Source: Undaria pinnatifida
Taxonomy: Eukaryota; Sar; Phaeophyceae; Laminariales; Alariaceae
NCBI GenBank assembly: GCA_012845835.1
Contig: JABAKD010000018.1
Location: 1,426,001-1,490,000, forward strand
Length of the DNA: 64,000 nt
Direction of reading: 5' to 3'
A program made the position numbers and the translations under genes. Shown here piece after piece: positions 1 through 10,600 of the stretch (the stretch's first letter is position 1; each line of letters starts with the position of its first letter). The notes below the pieces were generated by a model. That model was not told the origin of the DNA, did no database searches, and saw only the letters and a list, made by a program, of their open reading frames with translations.

Positions 1-560
1 CCCGCGTTCAATAGTGGTGACATCGCATATATATGACATCGCATGCCCACCTCGCCTGCTGTATTTGTAAAACGTATCTCTGTCGTCGAATTGGCGACCT
101 CAGATCATGGGCGTGAAATCGTACATTTTAGACAATAATAATCTGAAAAGGAAGCACAAGCAGACAAGTTAAAGTTAGGGTAAACCGCATTGCCAATTCA
201 TTACGTAGCGTGTTTCGTACATACCGACTGCATGATCGCCTCCCAACCTATGCCACGCGAACTATGACTAACGAGGTAACGTAATTGAGCGCGTGTACAC
301 CAAGCGTTCCTTTAAAAATACTAAAGATTCGCATTTCACTCTCTCGTGCTCAATGGCGATGACATTGCATGACCACATTACCACGCATGTTTTATTTATA
401 AACACGTATCTCTTTCTTATAATTAGCGATGTAACAAAATATTGGTAACTACATGGTCACAGCAGTGCATGACCACATCACTTGGCCTGCTGTATTTGGC
501 AATACGTATCTCTTTCTTATAACTAGCGTTGTCAAGAAATATTAAGAAAAGACGAGTTTC
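1..560 (+). repeat. Dispersed/tandem repeat family T (units of about 300 bp)
   Basis: The segment is built from degenerate direct repeats. A sub-motif resembling GCATGACCACATCACC, then CCTGCTGTATTT, then ACGTATCTCTTTCTTATAA appears near 40-90, 365-425 and 465-525. Other blocks (ACCACATTACC-like text, a GCGTGTACACCAAGCGTTCC block near 290) recur in reverse complement at 2100-2700 and again at 62590-63640. There is no open frame with coding character. It runs off the left edge of the window. Confidence 0.7.
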
Positions 561-660
561 GACAAAATATTCGATGTCACAGCTGGAGTGTATTTTCATT
601 TAATAAAAAGAAAAAAAAAGAAAATACACTCCAGCTGTGAGATCGAATATCTTGTCGAAA
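551..660. repeat. Head-to-head hairpin of two element termini
   Basis: Positions 551-594 carry the G-tract element terminus on the minus strand (ending CACAGCTGGAGTGTATTTT), and 622-660 carry the same terminus on the plus strand (AAAATACACTCCAGCTGTGAG). They are separated by about 27 bp of A/T-rich spacer. The arms match for about 40 bp, so the site can fold into a near-perfect cruciform. The left copy is only a stub; the right copy continues as a long arm. Confidence 0.85.
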
Positions 661-1975
661 CTCATCTTTGCAAGCTGTGTGAGATACTCCGATCGCGCGT
701 GTTACGGGGTGTGTGTCCTCATTAAGAATATAGGTCGGCGACTCCCCTTGCAACTACAGTGTAGCTGTCAGTGTCAACAGGGTGTTCTTGGTCAATCTGT
801 GCGCGGAAACTATAAAACCCTTTTCTGAGGAAGACAAAATCTGACAGCTGTGGAAGGAAATGCATCAGTATATCAAGTGAGTGCTGTAGGTCGAATATCC
901 GGTGAGGAGAGGGCGGAGGTTTTAAGTACGTGGGGGCCTGATTTTGATCAAAAGGGGGGCGGGAGGGGGGGGGGCGGGGGAAGGGGACTTGTGGGGCAGG
1001 TCAATTTGTGCGTTGAAACTATAAATATTCCTTGTGGGGAAGGGGGGGGGAATGTGGCGGGGGGGGGGCGGGGGCAGGGGGGGAGGGCTTTAGGTCGCAT
1101 AGATGTAGGGGTTTGCTATACTCGTGGTGCTAGGTCTAGGCGATGGTGCGGGTGGTGGGGAAGGAGGAGGCGTTGGGGGCGGGGGTGGGTGGGAATTGCA
1201 GCAGCGGCATGGACGGCTCTGAAACGATAACGAGGCGATATCCATGTCGTGAAAGTGTTTATTACTGTGGCGGATTTCGATATTAGGTGGGGCGTTTCAC
1301 CAAGAGAACGCAAGGGGAGCAAAAAAAAAAAAAAAAGGCAGGGCGGGGGGAGGGGAAGGGTTTTCAAGAGGTTTCATGAGGTTTAGGTCACATATACTAT
1401 TTAAATCGGGGTTTGGTCGAAACTGATGTTCGCAACATTGTGTCTGATCCTCCGATCGCGCGTATTAATCATATATATATAGGGGCTTGCTATACGCGCG
1501 GCGCTGGGTCTAGGCGATCGTGCGGGGTGTGGGGAAGGAGGGGGCGTTAGAGGGGGGGAGGGGGAATGAATGAAAGCTACGTCATGGATGGCTTGAAAGA
1601 TAATGACGTGATATCAATTGCTTATAAGTGTTTATTACTCTGGCCGATTTCGATTGTGAGTGGGGCGTTTGAACGAACTGGGGGGGAACAAAAGGGGGGG
1701 GGGGGGAGGGAGGGGGGGGGGGGGGGGGATGAGATAGAGCTACGGCATAGATGGCTAGATGGATAATGAGATGATATCAACTGGCTGGTTGTGTTTACTA
1801 CTCTGGCAGATTTTGATTTCAGGTCGTGCGTTTAAACAAGAGGGATCGGGGGGGCGGCGGCGGGGGGGCGAACATTTCAATATGTGCGCGGAAACTATAA
1901 TCCCGTGAAGGGGACGAATCTGACGGTTGCAGCAAGAAGACACCCCTTTATATCAACCGCCTGGTAATGTTAATA
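624..1975 (+). mobile_element. G-tract modular repeat element, forward copy (left arm of foldback)
   Basis: This is the forward copy of the main repeat family. It opens with the terminus ACTCCAGCTGTGAGATCGA, continues through a GTCGAAACTCATC / GCAAGCTGTG / ATACTCCGATCGCGCG block and GGTCGGCGACTCCCCTTGC, and then carries the box GCGGAAACTATAAAACCC...GACAAAATCTGACAGCTGTGG at about 809-855. G-tracts near 950-980, 1040-1085, 1190, 1340, 1550 and 1680-1730 separate further modules. A degenerate internal copy of the terminus module sits near 1410-1470, and another box near 1885-1930. Reverse complements of the same modules occupy 3190-4749. It encodes no protein I can support; apparent frames are Gly/Arg runs from the G-tracts. 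Confidence 0.8.
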
Positions 1976-1984
1976 TTTCCAGAA

Positions 1985-2110
1985 GGTTTGAAGTTACATG
2001 TAGTATGTAACGCAGTTCTCAGGTGTAGTAAACAACGTGTTAAAAGCTTCATAACTTGTTATTGTACATGGATCGAAAGATAGAATATTTCAATGGATAG
2101 GTACAATCAT
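1985..2110 (+). repeat. Inner inverted repeat of the foldback, left copy
   Basis: The block around 2008-2085 (GGTGTAGTAAACAACGTGTT, then TTGTTATTGTACATGGATC) recurs in reverse complement at about 3190-3275. The match shows that the inversion between the 624-1975 and 3320-4749 arms continues inward to here, giving arms of about 1.5 kb around a centre of about 1.1 kb. Confidence 0.8.
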
Positions 2111-2780
2111 GTAAATACCATTTTTTTATGGCATCGCTGATTATAAGAAAGAGGTGCATATTGCCCAATACAACAGGCCAGGTGATGTGGTCATGCAATG
2201 TCACCGCCATTGAGAACGACAGGGAGAAGTGCGAATCGGTATTGTTTCGGAAGGAACGCTTAGTGTACACGCGCTCAATTACGTTACTTCGTTAGTCATA
2301 CTTCGTTTGGCATAAATTGGGAGGCGATCATGCAGACGGTATGTACGGAATATCTTACGTAATATGTTGGTAGTGCGGTTTACCGTAATTTTAGCATATC
2401 TGTCTGTATCTCCTTTGCACATTATTATTGTCTCACATATAGGATTTTACGCCTACGACTTTTGCCGTGCCCATGTGGGGCTCCAAGGTCGCCAGATCCA
2501 AGACAGAGATACATCTTACAAATACACCAAGCGAGGTGACGTGGGCATGCGATGTCACCACTATTGAACTCGAGGGTGACTTTACTTTGTTAGACATAGC
2601 TACTTCGTTTGGTAGCGGTTGTCAGGGGACCATGCAAACGGCCGGAGGCACGAAATACCCTGCGTAATAGGTTGGTAGTGTGGTCTACCGCAGTGTCAAC
2701 ATAACTGTCTGCACTTTTTTTTGACATTGTGATTATCTAGTGTACGATTATACGCCCTGTTTTCTCCTCATTGTCGTCGA
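2100..2780 (-). repeat. Family T repeats, reverse orientation, at the foldback centre
   Basis: Two tandem units lie in reverse complement to 1-560. The marker GGTTGGTAGTG recurs near 2362 and 2670, giving a period of about 307 bp. Further markers, TGACGTGGGCATGCGATGTC (2537-2556) and GATGTGGTCATGCAATGTCA (2183-2202), are the counterparts of the GCATGACCACATCACC motif at the left edge. No coding frame is evident. Confidence 0.7.
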
Positions 2781-3190
2781 AGATGATGTGGTCCTGTAGA
2801 TGTCGCGTCCATGTCTGGTGCTCTTGTTACTGGTGCTCATGAAAACATGCCCTAGCGTGTAGTAGATAATCGCTGAGTGGTGTTCCTTTCCTCTGCATCA
2901 AGCCAGGTAGTATATGTCAACGCAACCGCTTGCTTGAAAACGACAAAGAAAATTCCGCACACACTTTATACAGTGGAGACGCGGCCCGATGATTGTTCAG
3001 AACACCGACGGTCAGGAACAGGTTATCGAGCAGCGCACTTGATTTTTACTACCGCTCCTCACTCCACCTAAGACACTACGGGCATGCGTTGGACCCGGTT
3101 CGCTGATGCCTAAAATCAATTGCAAAGGAGGTGGTGTGGTTGGCTAATGCTACAATGATTTGCGCTGCTACGGTTACCTCTTTTAATATA
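2780..3190. other. No recognised feature (foldback centre)
   Basis: Unique-looking sequence between the T repeats and the inner inverted repeat. Short open frames of about 64 codons lack any recognisable motif. I see no gene here. Confidence 0.4.
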
Positions 3191-4749
3191 ATAATTGTAT
3201 CTACAAATATTCTATATTTTGATCCATGTACAATAACAATTTATGAAGATATAACACGTTGTTTACTACACCTAAGCACTGGGTTGCAAACTGCATCTAA
3301 CATAAAAGCTTCAAGAATAGTATAAACATTACCAGGGAGATGATATGAAGGGATGTCTTCTTGCTACAACCGTCAGATTTGTTCCCTTTAAGAATATTCA
3401 GTTTCCGCGCACATATCGAAACGTCCCGCCGCCCCCCCACCCCCCACACCCCCCCCTGTCCCCCCGTCCCCCGCTCCCTCTTGTTCAGACCCCCCACCCC
3501 TCCCCCGATGCCTCCCTCCTCCCCCCCCCCCCCCCGCCCCTTTGTTATTTTTTTTCCACCCAGTTTGTTTAAACGCCCTACTTAAAATCGAAATCGGCCG
3601 GAGAAATGAACACATCTACGCAGTAAATATCACGTCATTATATTTCTAACCATCCATGGCGTAGTTTTCATTCTTCCCCCCACCCTCCCCCCTCACCCCC
3701 CCTTCCAACGCCCCCTCCTTTCCCACCACCTGCACGATCGCCTATACCTAGCACCACGCGTATAATAAGCCCCTAAATTTATTCGATCTCGCAGCCGGAG
3801 TGTATTCCGATATTAAAGGTGACCTAAACCTCCTAACTCCCCCCCACTCTCTGCCTCCATATATATTTTCATTTTGCTCTCCGTTGCTCCAACACCCCAC
3901 CTAATATGGAAATCGGACAGAGAAATAAACACGTCATGCACTGGATATCACCTCATTATCTTTCTAGAGCGATCCATGCCCCTGCTTTTCCCCCCACCCG
4001 CCCCCCCCCTCCCCCCCACCCCGAACGCCCCCTCCTTTCCCACCACCCGCACCACCGCTTAGACCTGGCACCACACGTATAGAAAGCCCCCACATCTAAG
4101 CCACCTAAAACCGTTCCCACATACCCCCCCCCTCCTCCCCCACCCCGCACCTCCCCACCCCCCCCTCCCCCATCCCACCCTCACCCCCTCGAACACTCCG
4201 TCCTCTACTCACTGGTTGTATGACTTACAGGGTATACATGATAAACAGGAGCATTCTTTCCAAAACCGTCACTTTTATCCCCTTGAAAGAATGTATAGTT
4301 TCCACGCGCAGATTGAGATGCTCCACCCGCCCGCCCCCCCCCATAGTAGTTTCCAGCTCCCCCCCCCTCCCCCACACACACTTACCCTCCCCTCCCCCCT
4401 CCTCCAATCCGCTCCCTTTTGATCAAAACCAGAACCCCACGTCCTTCAAAACTCCGCCCCCCCCTCACCGGCTATTCGACTTACAGGATTCACATGATAA
4501 ACGGATCCATCTCCCTCCACAGCTGTCAGATTTTGTCCACCTCAGAAACGGGTTTAATAGTTTCCACGCACAGACTGACTAAAATCACCCTGTTGACCCA
4601 GATAGCCACACTGTAGTTGCAAGGGGAGTCGCCGACCTGTATCCTTAATGAGTACACACAACCCGTAATACGCGCGATCGGAGTATTACACACAGCTTGC
4701 AAAGATGATTTTCGACGAAACAAATCGATCTCACAGCTGGAGTGTATTT
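3190..4749 (-). mobile_element. G-tract modular repeat element, reverse copy (right arm of foldback)
   Basis: This is the reverse complement of the 624-2110 arm. It starts with the inner inverted repeat (3190-3290) and carries boxes ending TTTCCGCGCACA-like at about 3369-3415, 4265-4315 and 4520-4570. C-tracts lie at 3425-3535, 3675-3720, 3990-4020, 4125-4190 and 4340-4415. An internal terminus-like module sits at 3781-3806. The arm ends in the true terminus (TCTCACAGCTGGAGTGTATT) at 4729-4748. With 624-2110 it forms a foldback element of about 4.1 kb. No transposase frame is visible, so if mobile it would depend on enzymes supplied from elsewhere. Confidence 0.8.
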
Positions 4750-5100
4750 CATTTTTTCTCAGATACGATTACGTTACACATTCAATTTTCCTCTCTGTTG
4801 TACCTTCGCAGCAGTACCATCTCCAACCATTTACATCCAACACAATCCATGTCGTTGTCGACGTCGACCTCTCAGGTAACAAAGTGTAATGAGGCAAGCG
4901 AAGCGCGCGGCACTGAGCCATTTTTTCATGGTTTTGCAAGGAAAACGCCTCTTCATATAGGATCGCATACCCGTTTTTCCTGCTGCAGCATGCTACTTTA
5001 CTAGTATAACAATTTTTAGGAGGTTGATCGACGAGACACACGCGCACAGCGACACTGATCCGGCTTTTTCCCTATGTGCCGTACAGCTGTTTTACCGTTG
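4750..5100. repeat. Spacer with dispersed repeat C
   Basis: The part 4974-5095 (GCTGCAGCATGCT, then TTTTTAGGAGGTTGATCGAC, then a GACACACGCGCACAGCGACAC-type block) recurs at 10278-10400, and its core TATTTTCAGG..TTGATCGACGAG appears again near 10510-10535. This marks a third dispersed family. No gene is supported. Confidence 0.6.
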
Positions 5101-5770
5101 CTTGCTACGCACACCTGCCACCACTCGTACGATCGCCTAGACCTAACACCACGCGTACAGCAAGCCCCTGCAAATATGCGCAATACGCGCGATCGGAGTA
5201 TCACACACAAACTCGCAAAGATGAGTTTCGACTAAATCTTCGATCTCACAGCTTGAGTATTTTCTATATTATGTGACGTAAACCTCTTAAGCCCCCCCCC
5301 CCCCCCCTCACCCCCCCCCCCCCCCCCCCTCCCCCCCCCCCTCCCCCCCCCCCCCCCCCTCCCCCCCACCCCCAACCCCCCCCCCCCCCCCCCGTTTCCG
5401 CACTCTTTCTCGCTCAAACGCCCCACCTAACATCGAAATCTGACACAGCAATAAACACTTCCACGCCATTGTTATTAACTCATTATCTTTCTAGGGTGAT
5501 CCATGCCGCTGCTGAATTTCGCCCTCCAACGCCCCTTCCTTCCCCACCACCCGAAATATCGCCTGGTCCTAGCACCACGCGAATAGCAATTTCCTACATC
5601 TATGCGAAATTATTCCCCCCCCACCCACCCCCGCCCACGTCCTAAAAATATCCACCCTCCCCTCACCGGATTAGTATATTCGACTTACAGGATTCATTTG
5701 ATAAACAGATACATTTCCTTCCACAGCTGTCAGCTTCTGTCACCCTCAGACACGGGTTTTATAGTTTTTA
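5100..5770 (-). mobile_element. G-tract modular element, reverse partial copy with a C-tract of about 105 bp
   Basis: Modules in reverse order: the CGATCGCCTAGACCTA block (5129-5145), the GCGCGATCGGAGTATCACAC block (5187-5206), a terminus-like CTCACAGCTTGAGTATTTTC (5247-5266), a nearly pure C-tract at about 5291-5393, the CAAACGCCCCACCTAACATC block, another C-tract, and a final box at about 5719-5766. The box is cut off at about 5770, where the sequence passes into unrelated tandem arrays. Confidence 0.75.
5448..5770 (+). repeat. Direct repeat flanking the satellite island, left copy
   Basis: This segment of about 320 bp (beginning ATAAACACTTCCACGCCATT and ending in the GACACGGGTTTTATAG box) recurs in the same orientation at 9339-9662 with few differences. 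The two copies enclose about 3.57 kb of tandem repeats. Both belong to the G-tract element, so the arrangement may be a duplication or an insertion that split one element. Confidence 0.8.
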
Positions 5771-5839
5771 AAAATACATACAATAGTTTTTCCATGTACT
5801 TTTTCGAACGCACACTGGTGAGGGTCCTTCCAACGCACA

Positions 5840-7560
5840 CTGTGTCGGGCCCGAAGGGGGGGACACTGCTACTAGCATCTAAGCACCGTTCGGCTGCCCT
5901 GCCAACACAGCACATACATCAACACCAACACACACTACACTGCTAGTACCATCCAAGAACCGTGCGGTTGCCATCCAAGCACAGTTCGGCTGTCCTGCCA
6001 ACCCAGTGCTGGTGGTGCATTTTGGGACACACACACCAACACCAACACACTCTACACTGCTAGTAGTAGCATACAAGCACCCTTCGGCTGGCCTGCCAAC
6101 CCAGCGCTGGTGGTGCATGCGCTGGAACGTTTGCGCCTCTGCTGTTCGATCCTGCTACATCACGATGCGGGACAACCAACACAACACACAGCAAAAACAT
6201 TTCACTTCGTTGTGCCCTGGGCTGCGGACAAAAAAATCCCTTCCTAAAAAACCCTCCCCGTCCTAACAAACCCAAAAATTTAAACGTTTGCGATTCAAAT
6301 CAAACGGCGCGACGAACACCCTGGCACTAAAACGGCGCGACGAACACCCTGGCACGCAAACCACCAGCTCAGTAGTGCATTTTGAGACACACACACCAAC
6401 ACCAACACACACTACACTGCTAGTAGTAACATCCAAGCACCGTTCGGCTGCCCTGCCAACCCAGCGCTTGTGGTGCATGCGCTGGAACGTTTGCGCCTCT
6501 GATGTTCGATCCTGCTACATCACGATGCGGGACAACCAACACAACACACAGCAAAAACATTTCACTTCGTTGTACCCTGGGCTGCGGAAAAAACGTCCCT
6601 TTCCAAAAAACCCTCCTCGTCCTTACAAAACCATGAAATTCAAACGGCTGCGATTCCAATGAAATGGCGCGACGAACTACACCCTGGCACGCAAACAGCT
6701 CGTGGGTGCATTTTAGGACACACACACCAACACCAACACACACTACACTGCTAGTAGTAACATCCAAGCACCGTTCGGCTGCCCTGCCAACCCAGCGCTG
6801 GTGGTGCATGCGCTGGAACGTTTGCGCCTCTGATGTTCGACCCTGCTGCATCACGATGCGGGACAACCAACACAACACACAGCAAAAACATTTCACTTCG
6901 TTGTGCCCTGGGCTGCGGATAAAACGTCCCCTCCCAAAAAACCCTCCTCGTCCTTACAAAACCATGAAATTCAAACGGCTGCGATTCCAATCAAATGGCG
7001 CGACGAACTACACCCTGGCACGCAAACAGCTCGTGGGCGCATTTTAGGACACACACACCAACACCAACACACACTACACTGCTAGTAGTAGCATCCAAGC
7101 ACCGTTCGGCTGCCCTGACAACCCAGCGCTGGTGGTGCATGCGCTGGAACGTTTGCGCCTCTGATGTTCGATCCTGCTCGTGCGGGACAACCAACACAAC
7201 ACACAGCAAAACCATTTCACTTCGTTGTGCCCTGGCGGACAAAAACAACCCTTCCCAAAAAACCCTCCTCGTCCTTGCAAACCCTTAAAATTCAAACGGC
7301 TGCGATTCCAATCAAACGGCGCGACAAACTACACCCTGGCACGCAAACAACCAGCTGGTGGTGCATTTCGAGACGCACACACACCAACACCAACACACAC
7401 TACACTGCTAGTAGTAGCATCCAAGCACACCAGCACACGCTACACTGCTAGTAGTAGCATCCAAGCACCGTTCGGCTGCCCTGCCAACCCAGCGCTGGTG
7501 GTGCATGCGCTGGAACGTTTGCGCCTCTGCTGTTCGATCCTGCCCTTGCGGTCTGCCGTG
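5840..7560 (+). repeat. Tandem array, unit of about 330 bp
   Basis: About five units are marked by ACACACACACCAACACCAAC near 6028, 6388, 6718, 7049 and 7376, giving periods of about 360, 331, 331 and 327 bp. Each unit also holds CTGCTAGTAGTA, AGCACCGTTCGGCTGCCCTG, GCGCTGGTGGTGCATGCGCT, GTTTGCGCCTCTG and CAACACAACACACAGCAAAA. Long overlapping frames on both strands follow the repeat rather than coding constraint. Short partial units lie at 5840-6010 and 7395-7470. Confidence 0.85.
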
Positions 7561-8050
7561 TCTGCGGGCAATCAAACGGCCGCGCTTCAAATCAGACGGC
7601 GCTACGAACTACACCCTGGCACAAACACCCTCGCAGCGCACACCGCACACCCTGTATTTATATCCCTCGTCGGATACACTGCGCTCCTCGACGTTGCGCT
7701 GGAACTTGCGCCTCTGCTGTTCGATCCTGCCCTGTGTGGTCTGCCGTGTCTGCGTACGGCGGCGACTGCGTCCTTCAGTTCACCTGCTGCATACTTTCTC
7801 TCGCTGGTTCCTGTCGCAGCTCATCTCCGCCGCGTGCTGTGGGTGTCTGCTATGAGCCTCTTCCCTCGTTTTAGGCTCCTCCTTCCCTGCGGCTGCGTGT
7901 TCTTCGCCCTCTTCGACCCTTACGGCGTACCACCTCCTCGTGCTGCGGCAGAATCTTTGCACACACCGTGCAGCGGAACGTCCCTACAGCAGAGCGGTAT
8001 CTTGACGACTGGGGACACCAACTCTTCCGATACACATTAACAGGGCTCTC
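7560..8050. other. Inter-array spacer, no supported gene
   Basis: A frame open from the tandem array reaches 8040 but starts in repeat DNA. Its last 150 codons are rich in Leu, Pro, Ala and Ser with no recognised domain, and overlapping frames are open in both directions. I regard it as non-coding. Confidence 0.4.
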
Positions 8051-8720
8051 TCTGTGTGGTACATACATGGGTAGCGCAGCAGTACTCCTGTGTGTTTGCG
8101 TGTGTAGGATACCCGTACGTGTTTGAACCTGCCATACTACCTCACCTTCCTCCAGCGCTCCTGCGGTACAAATCCCTTCCATCACATGTGAATACGTACG
8201 TCTTCGAACCTGCCATACTACCTCACCTTCCTCCAGCACTCCTGCGGTACAAATCCCATCCATCGCATGTGAATGCAGGTGTGTACACGGCACTGCTTAT
8301 ACGCTGCGCACTCAGCATGGTCACAGCAGTGTGTGTATGTACAGCGGTGTGCACACAGCTCTCGCTGTGTGTAGCAATACTCTACAGGTGTAGCGCAGCA
8401 GTACTCCTGTGTGTTCGCGTATGTAGGATGCGCGTACGTGTTCGAACCTGCCATACTACCTCACCTTCCTCCAGCGTTCCTGCGGTGGTACTAATCCCTT
8501 CCATCACCCGTGTATGCGGGTGTGTACAGCGGTGTGCACACAGCTATCGCTGTCTGTGTGTAGCACATACATGACATGTGTAGCGCAGCAGTACTCCTGT
8601 GTGTTTGCGTGTGTAGGATACGCGTACGTGTTCGAACCTGCCATACTACCTCACCCTCCTCCAGCGTTCCTGCGGTACAAATCCCTTCCATCCCCTGTGT
8701 ATGCACCATCTCCCACGTAT
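8050..8720 (+). repeat. Second tandem array (units of about 120-190 bp)
   Basis: Repeated blocks include GTAGCGCAGCAGTACTCCTG (about 8071, 8392, 8580), CCTGCCATACTACCTCACC (about 8127, 8210, 8446, 8638) and GCGGTACAAATCCC (about 8162, 8245, 8671). The last two full units are 188 bp apart and the earlier ones are interleaved, suggesting rearranged higher-order units. There is no coding evidence. Confidence 0.8.
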
Positions 8721-8946
8721 GTAGTCTAGACTATGCGTCTCCAGCTACGGCTGTGCGTCCTGTAACAAGTGTTCGTGTCTTTCAGCACGTTACATCCTAC
8801 ACCTGCGTACAACGTAACCCATGCGCACATTGTCATCACACCATGCGGCCTTCCTCGCCAAATTCTGCTGTTCCCTTTACAGGGGACTAAGTACGAGCAT
8901 CCTATCGGCGACATTCTCCGCCTCAAAGCGAAAGTCGCCGGCTAAA
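8720..8946. other. Short spacer, nothing recognised
   Basis: Sequence between two tandem arrays with no repeat or gene that I recognise. Confidence 0.4.
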
Positions 8947-9190
8947 CATTCCGCCACTCCCGACGATCGCCAAGTGCCTTCTCGCGCAGTCGAGTGTGAC
9001 AAAACATTCAGCCACTCCCGACGATCGCCAAGTGCCTTCTCGCGCAGTCCAGTGTGACAAAACATTCCGCCACTCCAGACGATCGCCGAGTGACTTCTCG
9101 CGCAGTCAATTGTGATAAAACATTCCGCCACTCCCGACGATCGTCAGGTGCCTTCTCGCGCAGCGAGCCACCAGTCAAGTATGACAAAAC
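8947..9190 (+). repeat. 58-bp tandem repeat, about four copies
   Basis: CATTCCGCCACTCCCGACGA (or a close variant) begins at 8947, 9005, 9063 and 9121, an exact 58-bp period. It is followed each time by GCCTTCTCGCGCAGTC-like text and GTGACAAAA. Copies differ by a few substitutions, and the last is extended near 9160. This is a classic minisatellite. Confidence 0.9.
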
Positions 9191-9224
9191 ACTTCTCCAC
9201 TTAACACCGAAAAGCACTTGACTA

Positions 9225-9338
9225 AACATGTATTTTGGGACACACACACCAACACCAACACACACTACACTGCTAGTAGTAGCATCCAAGCACCGTTCGG
9301 CTGCCCTGCCAACCCAGCGCTGGTGGTGCATGCGCTGT
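9225..9338 (+). repeat. Orphan fragment of the 330-bp unit
   Basis: One partial unit (ACACACACACCAACACCAAC, then CTGCTAGTAGTAGCATCC, then GGTGGTGCATGCGCT) stands alone here, about 1.7 kb from the main array. It adjoins the right flanking direct repeat of the satellite island. Confidence 0.85.
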
Positions 9339-9855
9339 TATTAAACACTTCCACGCCATTGTTATTAACTCATTATCTTTCTGGGGCGATCCATGCCGCT
9401 GCTGAATTTCGCCCCCCAACGCCCCTTCCTTCCCCACCACCCGAAATATCGCCTAGTCCTAGCACCACGCGTATAGCAAATTCCTACATCTATGCGCAAT
9501 TATCCCTCCCTCCCCCCCCACCCCCCCCCACGTCCTTAAAATATCCACTCTCCCCTCACCGGATTAGTCTATTCGACTTACAGGATTCATTTGATAAACA
9601 GATACATTTCCTTCCACAGCTGTCAGCTTCTGTCACCCTCAGACACGGGTTTTTGAGTTTTTGCACACAGACTGACTAACACCACCCTCTTGACCCTGAT
9701 AGTTACACAGTAGTTGCAAGGGGAGTCGCCGACCTATATCCTTAACGAGAGAACACACAACCCGCCATACGCGCGATCGGAGTATCAGACACAGCTTGCA
9801 AAGATGAGTTTCGACGATATCTTTAATCTCACAGCTGGTCCAGGAGTGTATTTTT
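9339..9855 (-). mobile_element. G-tract modular element, reverse copy; right flanking direct repeat
   Basis: Positions 9339-9662 repeat 5448-5770 in the same orientation. Beyond that the element continues through GCAAGGGGAGTCGCCGACCT (9716-9735) and the CGCGCGATCGGAGTAT block to a terminus at about 9830-9855. The terminus is interrupted by a short insertion (CACAGCTGGTCCAGGAGTGT). Confidence 0.8.
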
Positions 9856-10121
9856 TTTTTTAATACACCTGCTTCTGCTTCTTCTGCTGTTCTGCTGCTG
9901 ATTCTAATGCCGCCCCTGCCACGAGTACAGCACCACCAGTCGTACGGAGGTGCCGTTATTTTTCTTCTTTGAAGACATTGCTGCTGGGCGTGCGGCATAG
10001 TTATGATTTGACAGGTATTATTGTTGCTGGGCTACGTTATATACGAGTATAATAACAATATGAGTTTCTCCAATGCTGATCGAGTTTTTGTGATTGGAGA
10101 TCATATAATAAAAAATGAAAA
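9856..10121. other. Spacer between two element termini, nothing recognised
   Basis: A/T-rich and CTG-rich sequence separates a reverse terminus (9855) from a forward terminus (10122), so two element ends face each other about 265 bp apart. No gene is seen. Confidence 0.4.
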
Positions 10122-10230
10122 TACACTCCAGCTGTGAGATCGAACATTTCGTCGAAACTCATCTTTGCAAGCTGTGTGTGATACTCCGATCGCGCGTATT
10201 ACGAGTTGTGTGTCCTCATTAAGGATATTG
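10122..10230 (+). mobile_element. G-tract element terminus, forward fragment
   Basis: Begins TACACTCCAGCTGTGAGATC and runs through CGTCGAAACTCATCTTTGCA, the GATCGCGCG block and GTGTGTCCTCATTAAGGATA. It then stops abruptly where dispersed repeat C begins. A terminal fragment of about 108 bp. Confidence 0.8.
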
Positions 10231-10600
10231 TGAGCATTCAACAAGTCAACCGAAAAATTTGGAGCACTACAAGTATCTGCTGTATGCTGCAGCATGCTGC
10301 TGTACGAGTACCTATTTTCAGGAGGTTGATCGATGAGGCACACGCAGAGCGACACCGACCCAGTTACGGCCCTGTGTGCCGTCCTGCTCTTACTACAGCT
10401 GCTTCTGAGCCATCTTCTGCTGTACGAGTAGCTATTATTTTCGGGACGTTGTTGGACGACTTTTTCTTCCTGCAAAAACTGTCTACGCAGCTGCCGTACG
10501 AGTACGAGGTACCTATTTTCAGGTTGATCGACGAGTTAATATTCTCTCCGAATACAGAACGTAAATATCAAACAGCTCGAACAGCTTAGATATTCGTTTT
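10230..10600 (+). repeat. Dispersed repeat C
   Basis: Positions 10278-10400 match 4974-5095 (GCTGCAGCATGCTGCTG, TATTTTCAGGAGGTTGATCG, CAGAGCGACACCGACCC). A shorter second copy of the GTACGAGTACCTATTTTCAGG..TTGATCGACGAG block lies at about 10497-10535. No coding evidence. Confidence 0.65.

Noticed and set aside
7180..8040. 286-codon open frame
   Set aside because: It begins in the tandem array of about 330 bp, and similar frames exist on both strands; composition follows the repeat.
8947..9190. Regular 58-bp repeats as a CRISPR array
   Set aside because: There are no unique spacers between short repeats; the whole 58 bp is repeated, and the context is eukaryotic.
5448..9662. LTR retrotransposon with LTRs of about 320 bp
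   Set aside because: No gag/pol, primer-binding site or TG..CA ends; the flanking repeat is a piece of the G-tract element.
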